Assembly: GCF_035594125.1 (NCBI RefSeq)
Contig: NW_026973698.1
Coordinates: 661,001-725,000, forward strand
Direction: 5' to 3'
Origin: Scylla paramamosain
Lineage: Eukaryota; Arthropoda; Malacostraca; Decapoda; Portunidae
Length of the DNA: 64,000 nt
Shown: piece by piece, positions 33,585 to 42,740 of the stretch
Position numbering within the stretch: the stretch's first letter is position 1
Layout: every line of letters starts with the position of its first letter
Notes under the pieces: model-generated
Told to the model about the DNA's origin: nothing
Databases searched by the model: none
The model's input: the letters and a program-made list of their open reading frames with translations, nothing else
Made by a program: the position numbers and the translations under genes

Positions 33585-33691
33585 TGATGAAGTTCAATAT
33601 TAGGGTTGTCGTCTTGAAAGATTTCATAAAAGTACTGAATCTGATTTGGAATTCATGTTGCAACAAAAACTCTCCCTTCTTTGCAACAGTT

Positions 33692-33789
33692 TCACAACAG
33701 GAAGTGAAGGATGAAGCATGAAGGTTTTAGGCCAAAATGAACAGACAGCAATCAGGAATGACACGTCCAGCAAAACCAGCAACACAGCA
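33692..33789 (+). CDS. Candidate exon with start codon
   Basis: A weak acceptor (TTTCACAACAG, 33691) and a strong donor (ACACAGCA|GTGAGT, 33790) flank 98 nt. An ATG at 33737 in the excellent arthropod context CCAAAATGA opens MNRQQSGMTRPAKPATQ, running 17 codons plus two bases to the donor. The upstream part has stops and would be leader. The basic, Gln/Pro-rich start gives no family. It could be the first coding exon of the same plus-strand gene as the leader candidate at 29.25 kb. Confidence 0.35.
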
Positions 33790-34044
33790 GTGAGTATGCG
33801 TGCTGGTACGTCAGGTCAGGGGTGAAGTGTTTGGATTGTGGGCTAAAATGGCTTGCTTATACATGAATATCTTTCACACTGGAGGAGCTGGGGTGTGTGT
33901 GTGTGTGTGTGTTAGGGGTGTTTGGGTGTTGATAGGCTTGTTTGTAGGTGTTTCCACCTGCTTATCATCCATTTTAGTTGTTCTTCGCTCTTTCATCTTC
34001 CCTCTGTCATTCATTTTATCTATTTTTCATTATTAGTGTACAGT

Positions 34045-34285
34045 CTTTGCCTCTGTCACCTCCTCTAATATTTATCCAGCCCTTCCTTGTCTCTACATAT
34101 CTAGTCCTTCTTTGCCTCTATCACCTCTTGTCTAATATTTATTCAACCCTTCCTTATCTCTGTATATCTAGTCCATTGCTTCTATCACCTCTTCTGTCTA
34201 ATATTTATCCAGTCCTTCACTTCCTGCCTTTAGTTAGCATACACTCCTCACCTCTTCTGCCGTCTATATTCACCCAGTCCTTCCA
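34045..34285. repeat. About 65-bp tandem repeat, four diverged copies
   Basis: The phrase (T/C)CTATCACCTCTT...CTAATATTTATCCAG recurs at about 34052, 34116, 34178 and 34246. It is low-complexity pyrimidine-rich DNA. Confidence 0.75.
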
Positions 34286-34484
34286 TCCACACACCACAGG
34301 AATCTAAATTAACACACATTTTCCAATATTCTTCCTTTCATTAACCCCTCACTGTATTTCCAGAGTGAATACTTCCCAGACCATCCAGTCATTTGTACTG
34401 TTTGGGAAGTCTTTCATGAACTCTTGCTTGAACAGAAAATGTTGCAAAATTTCTCACAGGGACTGACCAGGTTCCTCTCTTAGG

Positions 34485-34488
<4 letters not shown>

Positions 34489-34580
<92 letters not shown>

Positions 34581-34649
34581 TTTGTGAGAGGCTGTGGGGA
34601 GTGACTGGGTTTGTCAACATACTGTGGGACATACTGTGGGTCTGTGGAT

Positions 34650-34719
<70 letters not shown>
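34489..34719. repeat. Two (GA)n tracts
   Basis: (GA) 34489-34578 and 34652-34719, separated by a segment with a duplicated ACTGTGGG motif. Confidence 0.96.
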
Positions 34720-34722
<3 letters not shown>

Positions 34723-35000
34723 GGGGCAGGGGGAGGATTTATTTTTCTTTTATTTATCTTTTCTATCTTTCTCTCATTTCTTCTTTTTTTCTTCCTCTTC
34801 TATTAACCTCATTCTTCTCTCATGTCCTCTTCCTTCTTTGTTGTCTTCTCTCTCTCTCTCTTTCTCTTTCTTCCCTCCTTATTATCATCTATCTTCTCCT
34901 CTTCCTTGTTTCTATCACTTCTGGAAAAAAACAATGCAAATATAAATAATACATTTTGAACATAATAATAATAATGATAATTAATTCTCACAATCAGTAA

Positions 35001-35430
<430 letters not shown>

Positions 35431-35518
35431 AAAACCCCTTCTTTTACTCTCACATACTCAAAAACTCCCTCCCACTACTCACTCAAACTGATTCTCTTAG
35501 ACACACACACACACCCAG

Positions 35519-35635
35519 GCTTCCAAGTTGATAATCCAAAAGCCAGCAGATGACCGCTTCCTTCCAGCACACACTTGTATCGCCCAACTTGACCTGCCTG
35601 AATACAAGCTGATACAGTCCAGTGCAGCAGAGTAA
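35519..35635 (+). CDS. HECT ubiquitin-ligase C-lobe exon, partial
   Basis: After the acceptor ACACCCAG (35518) the plus strand reads SKLIIQKPADDRFLP, then AHTC and IAQLDLPEYK. This matches the HECT-domain C-lobe: a strand ending in ...IQ, an LP..HTC active-site motif whose Cys accepts ubiquitin as a thioester, then LDLP.Y (compare the NEDD4, HERC and UBE3A families). In the family about 30 further residues follow the Cys. Here either a stop comes at 35633 or the exon ends at GA|GTAAAG (35632). No matching upstream HECT exon is in the window, so this may be a lone exon, a pseudogene piece or an exon with distant partners. The HECT assignment rests on about 25 residues. Confidence 0.5.
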   Translation, partial: ASKLIIQKPADDRFLPAHTCIAQLDLPEYKLIQSSAAE

Positions 35636-35817
35636 AGTTTGAATGAAGCTTTTTTTGTTGTTATAACTTGTGGTGTGGTCCAGCAGTCTTCCTTTTCCCA
35701 CTTTTTAAGAGGGGAGAGAAAGAATGGTGGATGACATTACTTGTAAGGAAGACACAAGTTACTATAGTTTAGATGTACTAAAAATTTTTGCACACTAAAT
35801 GTTTATTACTGAAAAGC

Positions 35818-35972
<155 letters not shown>

Positions 35973-35982
35973 TGGAGATATA

Positions 35983-36537
35983 CAGTGGTCCCTCTTGTTT
36001 CAGTTTGGCAATAGGTTTGAACTGGTACCAACACCCAAACTGGCACATCAGATCCACTTTTGGTGCACCACTCGCTGACGTAACAGAATGGTGTTGATCC
36101 AGTTTGTCGTCCATGTGCATTGTTTGATTTTTGTGAACCTCCCGACAGCCATCTTACTGTTTTTTTGCTGCAATTAACCACATCTTTGGTGTTTATCCCG
36201 AGGAGTGCAGCCTCTACAAGTGGTGGAGGGCATGGACACTTGGATATGGATGACACTGGTTTGGGTGCCAAATATTAATAGTGCACCTACACAATTACCA
36301 CACTCGATCCTCTCACCAGGCTTAACTATAAATAATTAAAGGTAAATAACATCTGTCATCTATTATCTATTGTATTCTATATTGCTGTTAATGTTTCATG
36401 TATACTGTAATGTCTTTGCTTTCAAATGCAAGTCAAAAGGGTGAACCCCATTTATAGTACTATTCACGTTTGGCAAATTTCACTTTTGACATTGGTTTGG
36501 CTACACTAATTGAACTGCTAACAGTGAGGGACTACTG
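35983..36537. mobile_element. pogo/Tigger-like non-autonomous DNA transposon
   Basis: The left end CAGTGGTCCCTC and the right end GAGGGACTACTG are imperfect inverted repeats, each flanked by a TA dinucleotide (35981-35982 and 36538-36539). TA target duplication and CAGT(G/A)GTCCCTC ends are typical of the pogo/Tigger branch of Tc1/mariner. The 555-bp interior has no transposase frame; it contains GTTTGAACTGGTACC and GTTTGGGTGCC phrases in opposite halves, so an internally deleted (MITE-type) copy is likely. Confidence 0.75.
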
Positions 36538-36542
36538 TAAAT

Positions 36543-36559
36543 GTAGTAATAATTATAAT

Positions 36560-36618
<59 letters not shown>
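36543..36618. repeat. (TAA)n microsatellite
   Basis: About 25 TAA units immediately after the DNA transposon. A smaller (CT)n lies at 36782-36824. Confidence 0.95.
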
Positions 36619-36621
<3 letters not shown>

Positions 36622-36778
36622 GTAATGATAAAGTGCAAGACATGTTCATTAACGCAATTATTTTCTCCAGCATGGAGGAGTGAGGAGGCACATCTGTCTG
36701 TGATTAGGGAATGCAAATGACGATGTTCCAAGGACATCACCCTGTCCTGGGACATGACATGAGAGAGAAGAGGAAAAA

Positions 36779-36825
<47 letters not shown>

Positions 36826-37379
36826 AGTTTCCATAACACCAAACTGCTCTGGTGTTAATTTCATGAGTTGCTGAATAATAGAAATGGGAATGTTAGTTCA
36901 ATGCATTTAGCTCTGAGTATGAAAGAATGACAAGAAAGAATGCAGAGGACACTAGAACACATGCACAGAAAACTGAAAGATTTTTAAACTTTTGAATAGG
37001 TGTAGGAAAAAAAAAAAAAAAAAAAAAACTGCAAAATCAGTGTCTCCTTAAAACAACACATGACAGCAATGATAACTCACACAACAATAATGCTTGATGA
37101 AGACTATATTTCCAACACAGATTTATGAGAACATTTGGCAAAGCTGTGCACTGTTTACTTGTGTTAAAACTATGCCATGATTTGAGAGGAAAGTTGGTTA
37201 GTCATTATAGGGTTAAGATGATATAAGGGTGTTTATTTTAGCTAATTTCCAATGACTCCTAATATAAGATTAAAACTTTAATGATTAAGTAACTATTTCA
37301 TTGTTTACATTAATTTACACCAAAATTTCGCAACTACAACCTCAGGGATGTTTAGTTAATCCAATTTTGTTCACAACTA

Positions 37380-37680
37380 CTACATTTTTTCCAATGGTTT
37401 ACCCATAGTACAACACAAACAACTACAATATCATTCATGCTATTTCATTCCAAAAAAAAAATTCACAACTATGTACATGATCTAGTTTACAATAAAAGGA
37501 TTTTGAACAATAGTTTCCCCATTAATCAACCCTAATTTTTTTTCCAGCTACAAAGAACAATTCAACTACAATACCATTCATGCTATTTCATCCATTTGAA
37601 ACTTCACATGCATGTGATTTACAGTACTTTACCAAAAAAAAATTAAGATCAACAATGTTCCCATCAATCAACCCTTTAAA
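37380..37680. repeat. 143-bp tandem repeat, two diverged copies
   Basis: CAACTACAAT(A/C)CATTCATG-type phrases at about 37420 and 37563, and TTCCC(C)AT(T/C)AATCAACCCT at about 37515 and 37658, give the same 143-bp spacing. The AT-rich sequence around them (36.9-37.7 kb) holds nothing else I can name. Confidence 0.75.
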
Positions 37681-37829
37681 CTTTCCCACCTACAATCTGA
37701 CAAGTGGAGTCACCAGTTTTAAATGTCAATAGTTATCCAAGATTGAATTTATGCCTTCCAATCCTCTGTGGGTCTTGGAGGCATCCATGAGTCCCACTGT
37801 TCTCCTGAGAGCAGTGCAGGAGGTTGCCT

Positions 37830-37967
37830 TCAACATAAAACCTTCTTGACAAAGTACTTGGATGACTTGTTGCAGCTTTGCTCTTTTCTGAAGGTGACTG
37901 CAGCCTTCAACTCAAGGCACAGCTTCTCCAAGGCACCCATCATACTGTACTTTATTAGCCCAGTGAT
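37830..37967 (-). CDS. Terminal exon (H) of unidentified minus-strand gene
   Basis: The acceptor TTCTCCACAG precedes ITGLIKYSMMGALEKLCLEL and continues to a stop at 37830-37832 (45 residues). The end is basic with KSSKYFVKKV. It joins in phase 0 to exon G. The sequence is clean coding with Leu/Lys-rich helix-like character. I do not recognise the protein. Confidence 0.55.
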   Translation of the reverse strand: MTGLIKYSMMGALEKLCLELKAAVTFRKEQSCNKSSKYFVKKVLC

Positions 37968-38007
37968 CTGTGGAGAATAAGTAGTGGTGATGGTGGTGGT
38001 CCACCTC

Positions 38008-38165
38008 TCCAATACAAGAGTTCACCATTATTAACAATTTTTCATCCTTTTCACCAGTAAACTCTGGAACTCCCTGCCTGCTTCTGTATTTTCTTTTCCC
38101 TATGACGAATTTTTTCATGAGGAAGGTCCCAAGACACTTCTCCAATCTTGGATAATCCTTACCAC
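38008..38165 (+). mobile_element. Family-1 LINE 3'-end fragment
   Basis: CAGTAAACTCTGGAACTCCC and the following AAGACACTTCTCC phrase match the C-terminal/3' region of the LINEs at 32.8 kb and 42.9 kb. It lies in the intron between exons G and H, opposite to the gene. Confidence 0.75.
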
Positions 38166-38190
38166 TACACACCAGCAGACATAAAAATAC

Positions 38191-38292
38191 CGTGAAGGAT
38201 GCAACTCCCTTTTTAGAAGAGCCAGAGGTCACAGGAGCAAAGGTGATGGGACCCTCCATGCCCTCAACACTCATATCAAGCCCCATTATCAC
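38191..38292 (-). CDS. Exon (G) of unidentified minus-strand gene
   Basis: A 102-nt exon between a weak acceptor (GTGATGCAG) and donor ACG|GTATTT. It is open in phase 0 with 34 codons (starting VIMGLDMSVEGMEGPITFA). Both joins, to F before and H after, are in phase. The upstream pyrimidine tract is poor, which lowers confidence. Confidence 0.5.
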
Positions 38293-38339
38293 CTGCATCA
38301 CTCGGGAACACACCATCACCACCATTACCATTGTGTTGT

Positions 38340-38640
38340 GGCATCATATCAGTGGTATAATAATTGTAAGAATACAAGGGAAACTGCAAGAAGCCGTCTG
38401 GTCTACACATGACAATCCCTGCATGAAATGTGCTTACCTATTTTCACTATCATCCTCATGCATAAATTTGTCTAATCTTTTAAAGCTCCCTAATGACTCA
38501 GCACTAACCTAACTACTGAGTCTATTTCATTCATCTATCACTCCATCTGAGAACCAGTTCCTTCCTATTTCTTTTTTAAATCTAACTTTATCAAGCTTGA
38601 CATGAAGAAACTGAGGATAGTGATAATGGTTGCTATTTCT
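38340..38640 (-). mobile_element. CR1/L2-type LINE 3' end
   Basis: The minus strand encodes a reverse-transcriptase C-terminal tail (KKEIGRNWFSDGVIDE, then SAESLGSFKR.LDKFMHEDD) followed by a 3' tail (GACGGCTTCTTGCAGTTTCC). The tail matches the plus-strand copy at 59936-60055. A stop codon interrupts it. Confidence 0.75.
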
Positions 38641-38881
38641 GATTATTATTCTTACTTCCATTAACACTCAGAATATGAAGTCTGTCTTTATTCTTATTTT
38701 GGGTCCCCAGTGGAAAGGGATAGTCTCATTGACCACTGCACTACAAGCCAAATACCTTAAAAACACCCTTAAAATGAAAATGATGGCTACTCTTCACAAC
38801 CACAGTGCTGCATCCCTCTTTTCTAAACATCTTCACTCTAACCCCTACTTCCCTGCTCCCTCCAGTGACAGCCTCCCTCAC

Positions 38882-38991
38882 CTCTGGGTTCACTTGAGGA
38901 GCTGCCATCAGCCACCCAATGACATTCATTTGCAGGTTCTTGGTGACAGAGTTCTCCTGGATCTTCAAATTTTCAGGATACACCACCAAGC
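38882..38991 (-). CDS. Exon (F) of unidentified minus-strand gene
   Basis: The acceptor TTCTCCTTACAG lies just below a (CT)44 tract (39009-39098 on this strand), which doubles as the pyrimidine tract; the donor is CAGAG|GTGAGG. The exon has 110 nt: two bases, then 36 codons (LVVYPENLKIQENSVTKNLQ, then ...IGWLMAAPQVNPE), ending in phase 0 to match exon G. Only this frame is open. It is clearly related to exon C (shared LVVYP..L.I.E....K.L), so the protein holds a repeated module or the gene holds a duplicated exon. Confidence 0.6.
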
Positions 38992-39008
38992 CTGTAAGGA
39001 GAATTGGT

Positions 39009-39098
<90 letters not shown>
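39009..39098. repeat. (GA)n microsatellite forming an exon's pyrimidine tract
   Basis: About 44 GA units; CT on the gene's strand, ending 18 nt before the acceptor of exon F. Confidence 0.96.
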
Positions 39099-39101
<3 letters not shown>

Positions 39102-39422
39102 ATGTTAGATGCAGACAAAATGATAAAGTAAGGTATTAAAATCTTGCATGCAAAAAAAAGATATGCACACTAATAAATACTTAAATTACAAAACGTTAAA
39201 ACATCCATAAACTCCTTGCACATCATACTGAGCTCACACTCCTCTCATTCCCTCAGATGCTACCAACAACTTTATTTAAACAAATAGATAGATAGATAGA
39301 TAGTCACAAACACACTCTTATTCCCTCCAAGACACAACAATGACTTGATTTCAACAGAGATAGACAAAGACACACACACACACACACACACACACATCAG
39401 GCTTGGGTCTGAGTACATGTAC

Positions 39423-40129
39423 TCAACCAGATTCCAAATGTAGTGCAGTGGTAGATGTATAGGTAGAGGTAAGGTCAGGGTGACAAGCCTGTCCCTGGGG
39501 AAGCCAGGTGGTCTGGATTGGTACCAGTGAAGTCATGTGAGTTACAACCACTGCAGTTCCCACTCCTGCTGCTAATCTGTCAGCACCTTTGTGTAAATAT
39601 GTGGAGTGAGAAACAGCTGTCAAATGCTGTCTGCACTGACAGGCTGCTGCACTGAGAGGCACACAGCAATCCATCCCCATCAGGTATCAAGCGAGATTCA
39701 CCCCAAACTCTCCACATTCACACAGATAGACAGACACAATACACACAGAAATAAATTAATAGATACACATACACATACAGACTTGGTTACCAGGAGAGAC
39801 AAAGTGGAGATGCCAGCCAGCAGGTACAACAGACACCTGAGCAGCAAGTTGGTATCTAACACTGACCTCACTGATGACGACATCTACAGGAATTGTTGAC
39901 AAGTTGTTCTTGGGTAAATAGATCCTGGAGGAAATACACAGAAAAGATCCATTATTGCAGAGACAAACAAAGGCTGGATATTGAGGGGATACAACAAAGA
40001 GTTAAGGAAAGGGAGGTTTTTCACTGAAGGATCAAAGAAAAGCTGGATATTTGGAAGGGCAACAGGAAAGTTGAGAAGAGGAAAATGTTGGAATGATACA
40101 AAAAATGCATGTGTTTTCTGTCTGTGCAT

Positions 40130-40131
<2 letters not shown>
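39423..40131. other. Intron-like sequence, no supported exon
   Basis: Holds an open minus-strand frame (39423-39680) with no splice borders matching the gene phases, and otherwise unique sequence. The exon needed to join E1 (ending in phase 2) to F (starting in phase 1) should lie between 39.1 and 40.2 kb but was not found. Confidence 0.3.

Positions 40132-40190
<59 letters not shown>
40132..40190. repeat. (CA)n microsatellite
   Basis: About 29 CA units, 24 bp from the donor of exon E1. Confidence 0.96.
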
Positions 40191-40192
<2 letters not shown>

Positions 40193-40213
40193 CTGTAAAG
40201 ATCTGGGCCTCAC

Positions 40214-40266
40214 CTTGGCCATGCACTCACATCCCTCCCCAGTATCTCAATCAATATCTTTTGATC
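40214..40266 (-). CDS. Short exon (E1) of unidentified minus-strand gene
   Basis: The acceptor GTTTCTTCTCAG and donor CCAAG|GTGAGG are both strong. Of three frames only phase 0 is open (DQKILIEILGRDVSAWP), which agrees with the phase-0 end of exon D. Its 53 nt end in phase 2. Confidence 0.5.
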
Positions 40267-40549
40267 CTGAGAAGAAACAAGAGAACTATGTGGAATGAAA
40301 GAGACAAAATATACACAAGAAAACAACAAAACACAGTCACTGGACTAACCATCTCAGTGACGTTTAGAAATACTTACTGGAATTTTCAAGGGTACTTCAT
40401 GTTTCTGGTTTAACAAGTATTCTGCATCACCAGAAAAAAGAAACACCTATGAGAACATGACTCATTATCATGAAAACAGTCCTTATGAAAGTTGATGGGA
40501 TTTTCCAAGGACATTTTTTTCATGATTGAGGAAATAGTTAATAGTATTC

Positions 40550-41017
40550 TGCATCATCAACCAAGCAATCATAAAAACCAGACTCCTCTTTTAAAACAGC
40601 TCCCATAACACCTCAAGTATTCCACAATATGGGAATAAAAGTTAAGGTTCCCCGCACTTCTTACCACAAACCAGACTCCTCTTTGAAAACAATTCCCATA
40701 ACACCTCAGGCATTTCACAATATGGGGATAAAAGTTAAGGCTCCCAGTGTGTCTTACCACAAACCAGACTCTTTTAAAACAGTTCCCCTAACACCTCAGG
40801 CATTTCACAATGTGGGGATAAAAGTTAAGGTTCCCCGCACTTCTTACCACAAACCAGACTCTTTGAAAACAGTTCCCATAACACCTCAGTCATTTCACAA
40901 TATGGGGATAAAAGTTAAGGTTCCCAGTGTGTCTTACCACAAACCAGACTCTTCCTCTTTGAAAACAGTTCCCATAAGACCCAAGGCATGAGAGTTAAGG
41001 TTCCCTGTGTGTCTCAC
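40550..41017. repeat. About 92-bp tandem array derived from an exon/intron border
   Basis: AACCAGACTC starts near 40575, 40670, 40762, 40852 and 40942 (periods 90-95). On the minus strand each unit contains TTTGTGGTAAGACACAC followed by GGGAACCTTAAC. This is nearly the same as the end of exon D plus its donor and first intron bases (TTTGTGGTGAGACACACAGG). The array directly follows exon D, so each unit carries a copy of the splice donor. Confidence 0.85.
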
Positions 41018-41141
41018 CACAAAAACTGCTCCATCCAGGAGAGAGCCACCAGCACCCACAAACTTGAGGGAGAGGAAGAAGGGGTGGGCGGCATGGAGGA
41101 TCTCTGGGTATTTGAGAAGGATTTCCTTGGCCATCCTTGTG
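41018..41141 (-). CDS. Exon (D) of unidentified minus-strand gene
   Basis: The acceptor is GCAG placed directly after a (CT)37 tract (41148-41222 on this strand); the donor is TTTGTG|GTGAGA. After one base the exon reads 41 codons (MAKEILLKYPEILHAAHPFF, then ...LKFVGAGGSLLDGAVF) with no stop, in good amphipathic-helix style, ending in phase 0 to fit E1. It has the strongest protein-like character of the set. The protein is not recognised; an alpha-helical repeat protein is possible. Confidence 0.65.
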
Positions 41142-41142
41142 C

Positions 41143-41475
<333 letters not shown>

Positions 41476-41886
41476 GGGGCAAGGAGGGGGTGAGGGTAAC
41501 TATGCATGATAGAAAGGTTTAAATTGTGTGTGTGGAGGAAAGTGTGCATTAAAGAAAGAAGAAAGAGGAATACAGGATGAGTGAAGAAATGGATAATGAA
41601 GGATAAGGTAGAGGAAAAAGAATACAGCAAAGATGAAGAAAAGATATCATTGAAGGATACATGATATGATAAGAGGGAAAAAGAATACACTGCAGGAGAA
41701 AAAGGATATCACTGAAGGATATAACAGAAAAGTATAATGAAGGATAGAACAGAAGCAAAAAGAACACAGGAGGCATGAAGAAAACAATATTACTGAAGGA
41801 TGCAAGAGGAAAAAAACACAGTGCAGGTGAAGAAAAGAAGATACTGAAGGATATAACAGATGGGTGATAAGGACAGTCATTCTCAC

Positions 41887-41993
41887 CACATCCTCCACAC
41901 CCTCCAACTGCTTCCATCAGAACAGATCGGTGTGCAAGGACTTGACCATGGGGTACTCCTTGATGACCAGATGTGAGGGATACACCACCAGTC
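41887..41993 (-). pseudogene. Exon (C), homologue of exon F with in-frame TGA
   Basis: The acceptor TCTCCCATACAG and donor GATGTG|GTGAGA bound 107 nt. In the frame homologous to exon F (two bases, then LVVYPSHLVIKEYPMVKSLH) codon 25 is TGA. Start and end phases equal those of F. Another frame (phase 0 to 2) has no stop and would fit the phases of neighbours B and D, but it lacks the conserved pattern. So C is a decayed duplicate of F, an exon used in another frame, or, less likely, a selenocysteine site. Confidence 0.5.
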
Positions 41994-42234
41994 CTGTATG
42001 GGAGACAGATAATAAACTGCACTCCCAAATGTTTTGCTCTCTCTCTTACCTCCGATACTTTCAGTTGTTATGGTGTTTTCAGGGGTTTTCATGGTTCCAG
42101 TGATGGTTCAGCAATGATTCTGCATCTTTAATAGTCCGTAGTGTGAGGTATTGGGGTTTTAAACAGTACATCAACATGCAATACATTTTATCCTAACTTC
42201 GATAAGTATGTACATCAGTATACAAGATTTTCCT

Positions 42235-42269
42235 TTATGTAAGAGGAACTCTGGCTAAGGCCAACAAAA

Positions 42270-42352
<83 letters not shown>

Positions 42353-42540
42353 AAATAAAAAAAAGAAATGAAATGAAATAAAATAAAATGAAATAAAATA
42401 AATAAATAAATAAATAAAAATAAAAGGGCCCACTGAGGTACCAGTCTCTAGAAGACAGAGCCAAAAGAATTACCCTAAATTTAAGAAGTGTCTTGTATAA
42501 GGAAGTACAGACACAGGCAGGGAGCTCCAGAGTTTACCAA
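42235..42540 (-). mobile_element. Family-1 LINE 3'-end fragment split by (GA)n
   Basis: GAGGAACTCTGGCTAAGGCC...CCCACTGAGGTACCAGTC...GGCAGGGAGCTCCAGAGTTTA matches the 3' end of the LINE at 42741-45770 (minus strand). A (GA)37 tract and an AAATA-rich tail (42274-42420) sit where that copy has its C-rich/A-rich junction. Confidence 0.8.
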
Positions 42541-42620
42541 ACTGACACCAATACTCGAGAGGACTCCATGTACCAGCTAGCGGAGACGACAGCAACCTTG
42601 GCTATGAGTTGCTGTCTCAC

Positions 42621-42687
42621 GTCTGGCGCCTCAAATATGACGTTCTCAAAGGTGAGCATTGACACGGCCTCATCTGGTACACACAGC
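42621..42687 (-). CDS. Exon (B) of unidentified minus-strand gene
   Basis: Acceptor CTGTGTCAG, donor CCAGAC|GTGAGA. After one base there are 22 codons (LCVPDEAVSMLTFENVIFEA), ending in phase 0. The join to exon A is in phase. The exon is squeezed between two LINE 3' ends (42235-42540 and from 42741). The frame continues open into the intron for about 25 codons, so the exact end is uncertain. Confidence 0.5.
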
Positions 42688-42740
42688 CTGACACAGGGGC
42701 TGTTGTCAGTATTTGTGTTGGGAAGATATGGCTGGTGATA

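Noticed and set aside
39423..39680. Minus-strand frame as the missing exon of the unidentified gene
   Set aside because: No acceptor/donor pair inside it gives the needed phase-2-to-phase-1 join, and its residues lack the character of the neighbouring exons.
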